This document shows, one piece after another, positions 17,703-26,064 of a stretch of DNA of 64,000 nucleotides (the stretch's first letter is position 1; every line of letters begins with the position of its first letter). The translations under genes and the position numbers were made by a program. This DNA is from Bellilinea sp034411135 (lineage in GTDB: Bacteria; Chloroflexota; Anaerolineae; Anaerolineales; Anaerolineaceae). The stretch lies in NCBI GenBank assembly GCA_034411135.1, contig DAOUMN010000016.1, positions 62,001-126,000 of the forward strand. The letters run 5' to 3'. The notes beneath the pieces were generated by a model that was not told where the DNA came from, ran no database searches, and saw only the letters and a list, made by a program, of their open reading frames with translations.

Positions 17703-17930
17703 TTATTTACGCTCGAACGGATCGTACATCGGGTTAGTGCCAGACCATACGCAGGTCATGTTGTTCCACATGTTGCATTCCAGCCCGCGCGAGCAGCGTT
17801 TGGACACCAGGCGCGGCGGCTGGTCGGGAAGATATTCCGCCGGGTAAACCAATTCGGCTTCCAGGCGCACTTCACAACCCGCGCGGTCGCAAAATTCAAC
17901 CCTAATCGTTTCCCAGCGTTTCTCAGCCAC
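17703..17930 (-). CDS. Small Cys-rich protein, function unknown
   Basis: 75 residues, not recognised. Five cysteines (near residues 13, 18, 44, 50 and 58) with CDRAGC and CSRGLEC suggest a small zinc- or Fe-S-binding fold; there is no signal peptide. The in-frame ATG at 17942 is followed immediately by GGAGG, which sits 5 nt before the GTG at 17928-17930; that spacing makes the GTG the likelier start. It lies downstream of the PQQ-type dehydrogenase with a 115-nt gap and is possibly co-transcribed. Reality as a gene rests on the ribosome site and on plausible composition, so confidence is moderate. Confidence 0.55.
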   Translation of the reverse strand: MAEKRWETIRVEFCDRAGCEVRLEAELVYPAEYLPDQPPRLVSKRCSRGLECNMWNNMTCVWSGTNPMYDPFERK

Positions 17931-18045
17931 TATAGCCTCCATTAATCCATGCTAGTGCATTCTTCATTAGGATAGCGCAAAATCAAGCCATTGAACAGGA
18001 TGATTTTCACCCACTCAGGTTGATTTTCATCCTCGATTACGCTTC

Positions 18046-19353
18046 TCACCGCCGTTCCAGGCGGTACACTCCGCCGCCGCGGTGGTCCAAATAATACACT
18101 TCTCCGGCGGAATCCTCGCCAAACGAGCTGATATTGCCGGAAACCTGAAACAGGCGCTCGACCCGCCAGCTGCCATCCGCACCAGGCAGCATGCCCCACA
18201 CGAAGCCGTTGCAGTAATCCCCAAACAGGTAAACACCATACAGTTCGGGCAGCGCACTACCGCGGTAGACATACCCACCAGTCACCGAGCAACCCTGATC
18301 ACGTCCATATTCGAAGACCGGGTCGAATAACATCAGGTCAGCCGGAGGCGCACCGGCAAAGACATGGCTACCCTCGCGGTAGTGCCAGCCAAAGTTCAAA
18401 CCCGGAGGGCTGCCCACCGGCACGAAATTGATCTCTTCGTACTTATTCTGTCCCACATCGGCAATATACAGGTCGCCAGTCAGGCGATCGAAAGTGTACC
18501 GCCACGGATTGCGCAGACCGTTCGCCCAGATCTCCTGGCGGCCGCCCTGACCACTGGCATGCGGGTTGTCCGGCGGGATGGTGTAGGTCTCCCGGTCGCG
18601 CACATCGATGCGCAGCATCTTGCCCAGCAGGGTCTGGTCATTCTGGGCGCGGCGTTGCGGATCGCCCGCCGCCCCGCCATCACCCAACCCGATGTAGAGA
18701 TATCCGTCGGCACCAAACTCGAGGTCGCCACCATTGTGATTGGCATACGGCTGCTGGACGTACAAGAGCACCTGCTCCGAATCCCGATCTGCGCTTCTTC
18801 CATCCGCTGCGCTGCGGAAGCGCGAAATGACTGTATTACCGTTCAAATCGGTGTAATTCAGATAAAAGATGTCGTTGCTGGCATAATCCGGGTCGAGGGC
18901 AATGCCCAGCAATCCCTGCTCGGAGGAATTAGCGCCTACCCGATCGGTCAGATCGAGAAACGGCTGTTCCTGCCGGATACCGTCAGCGATTACACGGATG
19001 ACGCCGGGTTGTTCCAGCACCAGCAGCCTGCCACTGCCATCCGCCACATCCGCCAGGTCGGTTGGGCGGCGGAACCCATCCGCCACCAGACGCCACTCAA
19101 AGCCCACGGGATTTGGGAAAACGGTTGCATTGACCAACTGCGCAGGTTGCGGCTGTGGCACTGTCGGGCTAACCTCAATCTGAGGGGTATCGGTCGGTGC
19201 AGCAAGGGTTGGGGGTACGGTGGACGGCGGTGATGTTGGCAGGAGCGGTGCGGGAGTTTCTTGCCCGCCTGGTGTGCTGCACGCACTCAATATAAAAATC
19301 ACGATCAACCCGGCAAACAGGAGCATCCGCGCGGGTCTGCCTGGGATTATCAT
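18046..19353 (-). CDS. PQQ-type soluble aldose sugar dehydrogenase, lipoprotein
   Basis: 435 residues. A signal peptide ends in a lipobox LSAC with C25, followed by a Pro/Thr linker to about residue 75. The rest is a six-bladed GSDH-type beta-propeller: SSEQGLLGIALDPDY, NHNGGDLEFGADGYLYIGLGDGG, LRNPWRYTFD and TGDLYIADVGQN are family signatures, with the conserved His/Asn before GGDL at the putative PQQ site. It would oxidise aldoses outside the membrane if PQQ is available; many members are uncharacterised. AAGGAGG precedes the ATG, and the ATG overlaps the DUF1232 gene stop by 4 nt. Confidence 0.85.
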   Translation of the reverse strand: MIIPGRPARMLLFAGLIVIFILSACSTPGGQETPAPLLPTSPPSTVPPTLAAPTDTPQIEVSPTVPQPQPAQLVNATVFPNPVGFEWRLVADGFRRPTDLADVADGSGRLLVLEQPGVIRVIADGIRQEQPFLDLTDRVGANSSEQGLLGIALDPDYASNDIFYLNYTDLNGNTVISRFRSAADGRSADRDSEQVLLYVQQPYANHNGGDLEFGADGYLYIGLGDGGAAGDPQRRAQNDQTLLGKMLRIDVRDRETYTIPPDNPHASGQGGRQEIWANGLRNPWRYTFDRLTGDLYIADVGQNKYEEINFVPVGSPPGLNFGWHYREGSHVFAGAPPADLMLFDPVFEYGRDQGCSVTGGYVYRGSALPELYGVYLFGDYCNGFVWGMLPGADGSWRVERLFQVSGNISSFGEDSAGEVYYLDHRGGGVYRLERR

Positions 19354-19763
19354 CGTTTTTCCTTCTCCTCCTTATGTCCGTTTTCGTGTATCGAGACATC
19401 TTTGATTTCGTAAAATTCCCCATCGATCACGTCTTCGTCGCGGCGCGGCGAGTCAGATGGGCTGCCGCTGGCACGCTGGCGGGCTTGCGCCCGCAGAATG
19501 CGATCGTGCTCCTCAACCACCTCCGGCGGACAGAGTTCCACGAACAGGCTGAAGGCAATGCCCAACACCGCCGCATCGTCCAGTGGGCCAATTACCAGAT
19601 CGGGGAAAAAGAAATAGAACAACGACGCGAAAGGCAACAACTTTAAAAAAATGTTCACCCGCGGGTCCGCCATCAGACGCAGCACCAGTTTAATGCGCAG
19701 AGCAATCTCGCCGAAGAAACCGGGAGAATACGGCTGCATTGGAGACGAATTGCGCTTGCCCAT
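19350..19763 (-). CDS. DUF1232 (YkvA-like) membrane protein
   Basis: 137 residues. A hydrophobic region at about residues 35-80 contains PDLVIGPLDDAAVLG, the hallmark of the DUF1232/YkvA family. The C-terminus is highly charged and cytoplasmic in character. A strong GGAGGTGA lies just before the ATG. Function unknown; it is coupled by an ATGA overlap to the sugar dehydrogenase gene. It begins 18 nt after the end of the glycan locus, so read-through from that locus is possible. Confidence 0.75.
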   Translation of the reverse strand: MGKRNSSPMQPYSPGFFGEIALRIKLVLRLMADPRVNIFLKLLPFASLFYFFFPDLVIGPLDDAAVLGIAFSLFVELCPPEVVEEHDRILRAQARQRASGSPSDSPRRDEDVIDGEFYEIKDVSIHENGHKEEKEKR

Positions 19764-19781
19764 AGGTCACCTCCAAATCGA

Positions 19782-20546
19782 TTATAGCCGGAACAAACGG
19801 CGGCGTCTCCAGTTAATATAAGGCGCTGCCAGTTTTCTAATCCAATACTTAAGCACAATGGGCGCAAAACGCGAACCGCCGTCGCGGTAATGCACCCGCA
19901 GCATTTCGGGCCAGCAGCGGTCATCCGCCGCGATGGTTTTTGCATCTGAATGCAAGCGGAAGTTCGCCCACAGACGCGGGTGATAAACCAATGGCGCTTC
20001 CCGCGCCAGCCGCACCCACAAATCGTAATCCATGGCAAAGTAAAACGAGGCATCCAGGGGACCAACCTTGCGCCATAAGTCTGCTCGAAAAAACGCCGAT
20101 TGCTGTGGAATGTGAACGTATCCCTGCCGCAGTCGGCGGTAATCCGTCTGGGCAGCCGGGAACCGCCCAATCACCCGACCGTTTTCATCGATGTAGTTGG
20201 CATCACCGTACACCAACCCAACCTGCGGGTTAGCCTGCAGAAACTCGACCGCCTCGCGCACGGCTCCGGGTTGATAGGTATCGTCCGAGTTCAACCACGC
20301 CAGCACATCGCCGCGCGCGCGGTTGAAACCCTTATTGATCGCATCAGTCTGCCCGCGGTCTTTTTCCGAAATCCACCATGCCAGGCGCGAGGAATAACGC
20401 TCCAACAATTCACGGCTGCCATCGGTCGAGCCGCCGTCCACCACAATATACTCAATATCCGCGTAATCTTGCTCCAGCACCGAGCGCATGGTCTCTTCCA
20501 GGAAACGCGCCTGGTTATAGGACGGGGTCACAATTGATACCAGCAC
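19782..20546 (-). CDS. GT2 family glycosyltransferase
   Basis: 254 residues, GT-A fold. It begins VLVSIVTPSYNQ and shows VDGGSTDG, SEKDRGQTDAINKG and the LNSDDTY metal site near residue 90, followed by the FAMDYDLWVRL acceptor-side motif. The open frame extends upstream to 20732, but that would overlap the previous gene; GGAGG at 20551-20555 sits 4 nt before the GTG at 20546, which sets the start. It is a close paralogue of the GT2 at 23524-24474. Probably adds one residue of the surface glycan on the cytoplasmic side. Last glycan gene of the minus-strand locus. Confidence 0.85.
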   Translation of the reverse strand: MLVSIVTPSYNQARFLEETMRSVLEQDYADIEYIVVDGGSTDGSRELLERYSSRLAWWISEKDRGQTDAINKGFNRARGDVLAWLNSDDTYQPGAVREAVEFLQANPQVGLVYGDANYIDENGRVIGRFPAAQTDYRRLRQGYVHIPQQSAFFRADLWRKVGPLDASFYFAMDYDLWVRLAREAPLVYHPRLWANFRLHSDAKTIAADDRCWPEMLRVHYRDGGSRFAPIVLKYWIRKLAAPYINWRRRRLFRL

Positions 20547-20559
20547 CTTGCCTCCTTGA

Positions 20560-21993
20560 TCACCGTTCGGCAATAATCCGTTCCACCTGATAATAGTCGG
20601 CTGCACAGCCATTAACCCAATAGTCCGCATCCGGACTGAAATCCTCAAGGGTCGAAACCACATCCACCTCGCGGATGCGAACATTCTTCGCCCCGGCGTC
20701 ACGCTGAGCAAGGATTTCCACCTCTCGCGCATCCCAGCGCGCCGCTTTAACCCGCATGACTTGCACCTCGTTCAGCGGCAGGCTGACCGAGCGCAGCGCG
20801 TATACTCCGCTCAACAACAACGCTGCCAGCCCGGCTATCAGAGCCAGTCGCGCAGAGCGTGTTCCTCCCATCCGGTGGCGCAGCCAATCCGCCGCCAGGA
20901 ATGCTGCTGCGCTCACCCCCGCCAACAGCCCAAAACGAGCTGTCATCAGCGCCCGCCCGGAAGGGTACTGCAATCCGGCATACACTGAAGGTGCAATCGC
21001 CGCGCTCATCAGCACCAGCCCAACCACCAAAACCAGCACAGTCATCCACAATGCAGATCGCCGGTCATTCTCTCCCGGAAGGATCAACGCCAAACCGGCA
21101 TTAAAGAGAACCAACACCATAAGCGGCAGGGGCAGGGTTTTTAGACTGTCCAATGCAAACGCAGCCGAATAGCGCAGCGTGTACTCGACCAGCAGATTAA
21201 GGCTGGCAGGTGGAGGAAGCAGCGCCTGCCGCCAGGCATTCGATGGCGCAAGCGCCATGACCACCAACGCCAGCAACGACGCCGACAATCCACCACCCAG
21301 GCGGACGAGCCCGGCATTGCGTTTGCCAGGGTCACGCTGCAGCAGCACGGTCATTCCAACCGCCAGCAAGTACGCCATAGTTTGCGCGGCTGCCGCCGTC
21401 TCGGACAACCCGGCAGTGAAGAACGCCAGCAGCCCCAGCCCGGCAGCCCACAAAACGGACGAGTTGCGCTTTGCTTTCAGCCTGTGCCGTGCCAGCAGCC
21501 CAACCTGCAACAGCCACAGCACGACCGGCAGGGAATAATGCAACAGACCCAGCCGCCAGTACAGGGTTTGCAGCCGGTCAGGTGAGGTCCACACCAAAAA
21601 GAATGCCCAGCCCGCGCCAGCCAGCCACACCCAAACCCGCCCAACGCGCCAGCCGAGCAGGCGGGCAACCCCGCTCATTGCGTATGCTCCGCATGCAACC
21701 AGGCTCACAATCAGCACAGCCGGGAGAACCGAAACCACCCCCGCGCCGAACCAGTTACTGACCGCAACGCCCAGGAATGCCGCGTAACGATTTCCGCCGT
21801 TTTGATACCAGTACAACATACCACCCAGCAGCCCGTCGCGCTGTGCCACCGCCGCGTAGCAATAATCATCCGCCCATAGCCGGGTGAATACGCCGGCGTA
21901 GGCGGTTGCTGCCAGCGCGACGGCAAAACCGATCCCGCCGATCAGCAGGGTCAGGTATATCCAGCGGGATTCTTGTCCAGATGGTGGTCTCAT
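20560..21993 (-). CDS. DUF6056-type polytopic membrane protein
   Basis: 477 residues with about eleven hydrophobic helices. The early outer-loop motif LWADDYCYA near residue 38 is characteristic of the DUF6056 group, which resembles GT-C transferases with a DD pair in the first loop. The C-terminal 70 residues form a small soluble domain (DADYWVNGCAADYY). Its ATG overlaps the stop of the upstream PMT-like gene by 4 nt. A role as a lipid-linked-sugar-dependent transferase or in O-antigen modification is inferred from fold and context only. Confidence 0.65.
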   Translation of the reverse strand: MRPPSGQESRWIYLTLLIGGIGFAVALAATAYAGVFTRLWADDYCYAAVAQRDGLLGGMLYWYQNGGNRYAAFLGVAVSNWFGAGVVSVLPAVLIVSLVACGAYAMSGVARLLGWRVGRVWVWLAGAGWAFFLVWTSPDRLQTLYWRLGLLHYSLPVVLWLLQVGLLARHRLKAKRNSSVLWAAGLGLLAFFTAGLSETAAAAQTMAYLLAVGMTVLLQRDPGKRNAGLVRLGGGLSASLLALVVMALAPSNAWRQALLPPPASLNLLVEYTLRYSAAFALDSLKTLPLPLMVLVLFNAGLALILPGENDRRSALWMTVLVLVVGLVLMSAAIAPSVYAGLQYPSGRALMTARFGLLAGVSAAAFLAADWLRHRMGGTRSARLALIAGLAALLLSGVYALRSVSLPLNEVQVMRVKAARWDAREVEILAQRDAGAKNVRIREVDVVSTLEDFSPDADYWVNGCAADYYQVERIIAER

Positions 21994-23522
21994 CGAGTCT
22001 CACTCTGCTGGCGGATATCATACACCCGATAATTCTCTGCTTGCGCAAAAATCGGGAAACGAAGATTCAGCCATTCCTCCACTTGTGGCTGACGCGCCAG
22101 TTCCTCAAAATCGGTAATGAGGAAGAAATCCCGTCCGGCAAGCTGCGCCTCGAAATAATCTTCCAGATCGAGCGGCTGCCCGGCAGCAGCACGCAGCGCA
22201 AAATCACCCGCCCCAAACCAGTGAGTCGTGTTCAGCCAGCCCCAATACACCAGCGGCAGGCTGTAATCCTCCGCCATGCTGACCAGCCGGTCGCCCGGCG
22301 AGAACTGTGCCGCAATTTGTTCGATGCGCGCAACCTCGGCACGGCAATCCACCCGTTTGAGTTGCGTTCGCGCTGCCCAGCTCTCGGACAGGAAAACCAC
22401 CGCCACCAACAGCACCATCACGAGGCGCAGCCCGCGTTGTTCACCGGTCCTTTGTTGGAACAGCGCATGTAGCGCCGCGGCGCTGCCCAATGCTGCCAGC
22501 GGCAACAGTGGCAGATGGTAGTAATCGTGCGTGGTAATGTAGTAGGAAAAAATCAAACCATACAACAAGTAACCGGCTGCCCAACCGAACAGCAGCCCGC
22601 GGCTGATGCGTGACTTGAGGGTGAAAAATCCTGCCACGCCTGCCACTAGCCAGGGCATGGTAATCACACTGGTCAGGCGGTTCCACCAGCGCAGATACAT
22701 GACCGGGTCCACCCACATGGTTGGGAAAAACCTTAAACTAAACTGGCTTTGCAGACTGTTGAGCACCAGTGTGGTATACAGGCTATAAGCCAGCGGTGGC
22801 AGCACCGTCAACCCGGCAATCAACCACAATGGGCGACTGCGCAGCATGGCGCGCCACTCACCGCTCGCCAGCAGCAAACCAAGCCAACCCCCAGTAACAA
22901 AAAAGAGGGCAGTAAACTTGATATAGATCGCCAGTCCGCCGAGCAAACCGGCAGCCACGGCGCGCGCCCAGCCCGGCTGGCGTTGCCATTCCACCATTGC
23001 CCACAGCGCCCAAATCACCACCGCAACCATCAGTGGGTCGGGTTGGAAGGAACGCGAGGCAACGATAGCGTACTGCCAGCCCAGGAACAGCGCCAGGGCA
23101 ATCAAACCGCCGTCCGCATTGATCAAGCGCCGCGATAGAAGGTACAACCCCACCCCACCCAACAGCCAGAAGAAAATCGCGTACAGCCGCCCGATCCACA
23201 GGTATTCGCCGCCCGCCAGGCGGTAAGTTGCTGCGGTCAGCATCTCAAGGATGGGTGGTTCGATCAACTCCTGCGCCTGCCATTGCCGCACGGCAAATTC
23301 GCGCTGCCATTCGGGAATGGCGGGAAGGTTCTGGTAATACATACCCCGCGCAATGATCGCCGAGCGCACCTGGCGAGTGGGATGGAAATCCAGCGGGGGA
23401 TCGGTCAGGTCGTACAGGCGGAATCCGGCTCCTCCCAGGATCAGCAACACGAAAAACAACCCGTGCAGTCTGCTAAAGGATCTGGCACGATTGTTTATCA
23501 CTACTGACGATCCCACTTGCAT
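21990..23522 (-). CDS. GT-C glycosyltransferase, family 39/ArnT-like
   Basis: 510 residues from the ATG at 23522, which follows the upstream GT2 stop by one base (TGAAATG); a much longer open frame to 23906 is read-through inside that gene and is rejected. About eleven helices. The first outer loop contains DPPLDFHPTRQVRSA, recalling the DxxP/DE loop of PMT_2 enzymes, and QPDPL lies in a later loop. Such enzymes use polyprenyl-phosphate sugars on the outer face of the membrane. Specific donor and acceptor unknown. Confidence 0.75.
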   Translation of the reverse strand: MQVGSSVVINNRARSFSRLHGLFFVLLILGGAGFRLYDLTDPPLDFHPTRQVRSAIIARGMYYQNLPAIPEWQREFAVRQWQAQELIEPPILEMLTAATYRLAGGEYLWIGRLYAIFFWLLGGVGLYLLSRRLINADGGLIALALFLGWQYAIVASRSFQPDPLMVAVVIWALWAMVEWQRQPGWARAVAAGLLGGLAIYIKFTALFFVTGGWLGLLLASGEWRAMLRSRPLWLIAGLTVLPPLAYSLYTTLVLNSLQSQFSLRFFPTMWVDPVMYLRWWNRLTSVITMPWLVAGVAGFFTLKSRISRGLLFGWAAGYLLYGLIFSYYITTHDYYHLPLLPLAALGSAAALHALFQQRTGEQRGLRLVMVLLVAVVFLSESWAARTQLKRVDCRAEVARIEQIAAQFSPGDRLVSMAEDYSLPLVYWGWLNTTHWFGAGDFALRAAAGQPLDLEDYFEAQLAGRDFFLITDFEELARQPQVEEWLNLRFPIFAQAENYRVYDIRQQSETR

Positions 23523-23523
23523 T

Positions 23524-24474
23524 TCAGCGCCTCTGTTTCGCCTGCATTTGGCGACTGCGCCGCTGAAGATAGAACCGGCGCACCCAACCCAACCCCAGCG
23601 GGCTGAACAGTGCATACAGCACCCTCCGCCAGTCACGCAGCACCACCCGTGCAGAATAGGGCAGCGCACGCCGGTAAGCGCGCAGGGCTGCCGCGGCATC
23701 ACCGGCATCCAGCTGATAGAACGCGTCCAGGCGGTGCGCACCCGCCCACATACGCCGCCGCGCCTGCGCCAGGTGAGGCTGAAACGCCGCGGTTGCTTCC
23801 ATCCACTCCGCCAGGCGCAACGCCTCACGTCCAAACGCGCCTGCCAGGGCAACATTTTTTGCCGCCGGGTGAAAACGGGCTGCCGCCCAGCGCACACCGG
23901 GGGCATATTGCGGCGGGGCGATCAGTGCCATGCGCAACCACAGGTGATGGTCGAGCAGATAATGATAGGCGGTATCCAGCCACCCAGCCTGTTCCAGCAC
24001 CGAGCGGCGCATAAATACCCCCGGCTGGCTGATGATCTCGAACGCCATCAGGTCTTCCAGGCTGCGCTCGCCAAAGCGCATGATGTTAATCAGTTTGCCG
24101 TCCGAGTCGCGCGATTCGACATCACTGAAGACCAGCCCGGCTTCGGGATGAATACGCAGCGCTTCCACCGCCTGTCCAACCGCGCCCGGCAGATAAAAAT
24201 CATCCGAATTGAGCCAGGCAACAATCTCACCCTGCGCGCGTTGCAGACCCTTGTTAATCCCGTCCGCTTGTCCCTGGTCCTTTTCGCTCACCCACCATGC
24301 CAATCGGTGGCTGTAGCGTTCGATCAACGCCGGGCTACCATCGGTTGACCCGCCATCCACAACGATATATTCAATGTTCGGATAACCCTGCTCCAATACC
24401 GAGCGCATGGTTTGCTCCAGGTAGGCAGCCTGGTTGAACGAGGGGGTTACAATGGATACCAGCGGAGGATTCAC
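23524..24474 (-). CDS. GT2 family glycosyltransferase with helical C-terminal extension
   Basis: 316 residues from a GTG, 10 nt after the preceding gene. The GT-A half shows LVSIVTPSFNQ, VDGGSTDG, SEKDQGQADGINKG and LNSDDFY near residue 95, and a YLLDHHLWLRM acceptor motif. The last 90 residues are helical and basic with a TPR-like turn (DAGDAAAALRAYRRA) and end in several arginines, suggesting membrane or partner contact. About half of the N-terminal 130 residues match the paralogue at 19782-20546, so the two arose by duplication and divergence. Confidence 0.85.
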   Translation of the reverse strand: MNPPLVSIVTPSFNQAAYLEQTMRSVLEQGYPNIEYIVVDGGSTDGSPALIERYSHRLAWWVSEKDQGQADGINKGLQRAQGEIVAWLNSDDFYLPGAVGQAVEALRIHPEAGLVFSDVESRDSDGKLINIMRFGERSLEDLMAFEIISQPGVFMRRSVLEQAGWLDTAYHYLLDHHLWLRMALIAPPQYAPGVRWAAARFHPAAKNVALAGAFGREALRLAEWMEATAAFQPHLAQARRRMWAGAHRLDAFYQLDAGDAAAALRAYRRALPYSARVVLRDWRRVLYALFSPLGLGWVRRFYLQRRSRQMQAKQRR

Positions 24475-24484
24475 ATTCGGAATT

Positions 24485-25297
24485 TCAAAACAGCGAGTTG
24501 TAATCCACTTTGGGGAAGACGGTCAATTTACCGCCAATGGTGGCATCCAGCACCTGTCTGCCATCCGCTTCATACGTACGGCGGGCAAGCCGGTAAGCTT
24601 CTTCCCATTGGAGCAGATCTGGCAATTGCCAGCGAAAACCTTTACCAAAGTAACCGGGATGAAAATGATTGGGATCATCGCCCTGCGAGACAACGGTTTC
24701 ATTGGGCTTGCCCTGGGTAACGTAATTATGATCGACGCCGATCAAGATAACCTGCGAGAACCCCAAAAAGTACGCCACCTGCAGCGCCGTGTAGGTCACC
24801 GTGCCGCCTTCCCACACCCGCTCGCGGATATCGGTGGCGAATTTTTCACCGGTATAGGTGGTATGGATGAAAAAGAGGTTTTCCTGCGGTTGCAGCCACT
24901 GGCGCGCCCGCCAGGAAATAAAACGCGGCATGTTCAACGCCTGGATTTCGGCAGCACACTGTTCGATCACCAGATCGTTGATCGAAAGGTAGTAACTGGT
25001 CTGAAAACCCATTTCCGCAAATGCCAGGTAAATTCGGTTCTGTCCAAGGGTGAACTCGCCCTTCAGGCGGGTAAGATCGGTCTGCCTGAGACTGGGTCCG
25101 TTGCCGATGATAAAACAGCGTTGCCCTTGGTGAAGATCCTTGAAGCGGGCAAGCCGCGCCACTGAGTCGCGCCGCCAGGGATGGAAGGTGGCGGCGGGCC
25201 ACAGACTGGCTCGGTAGAGCGCATCGCGGCTTTCGCGCAACAGGTTGTAAACCGGCGCAGGCAGGTTGGTCTTTAGAAAGTCCTTGGTGGTTTTCAT
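24485..25297 (-). CDS. DUF115/MptE-like protein of glycan loci
   Basis: 270 residues. The central part carries the DUF115 signature: CFIIGNGPSL near residue 50, YYLSINDLV, an ILIGVDHNY near residue 170 and a C-terminal DATIGGKLTVFPKVDY. Relatives include motility-accessory (Maf-type) and MptE-like proteins, often found next to nonulosonic acid genes, and some Maf proteins are nonulosonic acid transferases. That makes this a reasonable candidate for a CMP-sugar-dependent transferase here, but only the family resemblance is seen. ATGA overlap with the upstream SDR gene. Confidence 0.7.
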   Translation of the reverse strand: MKTTKDFLKTNLPAPVYNLLRESRDALYRASLWPAATFHPWRRDSVARLARFKDLHQGQRCFIIGNGPSLRQTDLTRLKGEFTLGQNRIYLAFAEMGFQTSYYLSINDLVIEQCAAEIQALNMPRFISWRARQWLQPQENLFFIHTTYTGEKFATDIRERVWEGGTVTYTALQVAYFLGFSQVILIGVDHNYVTQGKPNETVVSQGDDPNHFHPGYFGKGFRWQLPDLLQWEEAYRLARRTYEADGRQVLDATIGGKLTVFPKVDYNSLF

Positions 25298-26064
25298 TCC
25301 GTGCTCAACCTTGCCGTTGCGCCGCCATCCACAATCAACGCCTGCCCGGTCATAAACGAGGACTGCCGGTTATCTGCCAAGAAGTAGATCGCGTGGGCGA
25401 TCTCCTCCGGCTGCCCGACCCGTCCGTTGACGGTTTTACGCGCCAGATTTTCCAGACGATCATAAATCGTCCCACCGCTGACATGTCCGCGGTTCAATCC
25501 GGCTCTCAACATCGGCGTATCCACTGCGCCGGGCAAGATGGCGTTAACGCGGATGTTGTCTGGCGCAAATTCGATTGCCATGGCGCGGGTCAGCGCCAGC
25601 AGCCCTCCCTTGCTGGCGGCATAGGCAGCGATGTTGGCAGAGGTTGCCACAGCATGCACAGATGAGACGTTGACAATTGCGCCGCCCCCCCCTTCCTTGA
25701 GCAGCGGGTAAGCCAGTTTTGCCCCCAGAAAAACCGAGCGCAAATTGGAAGCCATGACTGCATCCCACTCCTCGGCTGTGGTCTCGATCAACGGCTTGGC
25801 AATTTGCATTGCCGCATTATGCACCACTGCGTCGAGCGTGCGGGTATAGGCACGGGTGCGATCGTAGATCGACTCGAGCTGCGCCGGTTCGGAAATATCC
25901 GCCTGGATGAATAGACCCGCCACGGGAAAGACATCGCCAAACGGCTGCCGGTCCACCCCAATCACCCGCCAGCCGGACTCGGCGAACAACTGAACCGTGG
26001 CGCGCCCAATTCCACCCGCCGCGCCGGTGATCAATACAATTCGGTTTTCAGTCTTCTCGGACAT
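25294..26064 (-). CDS. Short-chain dehydrogenase/reductase
   Basis: 256 residues, classical SDR. Cofactor loop TGAAGGIGR near residue 14, NNAG-equivalent HNAA, catalytic S in VNVSSVHA, Y-x3-K as YAASK near residue 148, and the C-terminal VDGG. D at the end of strand 2 (GVDRQ) favours NAD(H). Probably modifies a sugar or sugar precursor of the glycan. Its ATG region overlaps the upstream membrane protein gene by 17 nt. Confidence 0.85.
   Translation of the reverse strand: MSEKTENRIVLITGAAGGIGRATVQLFAESGWRVIGVDRQPFGDVFPVAGLFIQADISEPAQLESIYDRTRAYTRTLDAVVHNAAMQIAKPLIETTAEEWDAVMASNLRSVFLGAKLAYPLLKEGGGGAIVNVSSVHAVATSANIAAYAASKGGLLALTRAMAIEFAPDNIRVNAILPGAVDTPMLRAGLNRGHVSGGTIYDRLENLARKTVNGRVGQPEEIAHAIYFLADNRQSSFMTGQALIVDGGATARLSTE

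Noticed and set aside
22858..23199. 113-codon frame rich in Val/Gly within the GT-C gene
   Set aside because: Same-strand shadow of the GT-C gene in another frame.
23353..24348. A 331-codon open frame on the plus strand
   Set aside because: Antisense to the GT2 at 23524-24474; basic Pro/Arg/His composition typical of a shadow.
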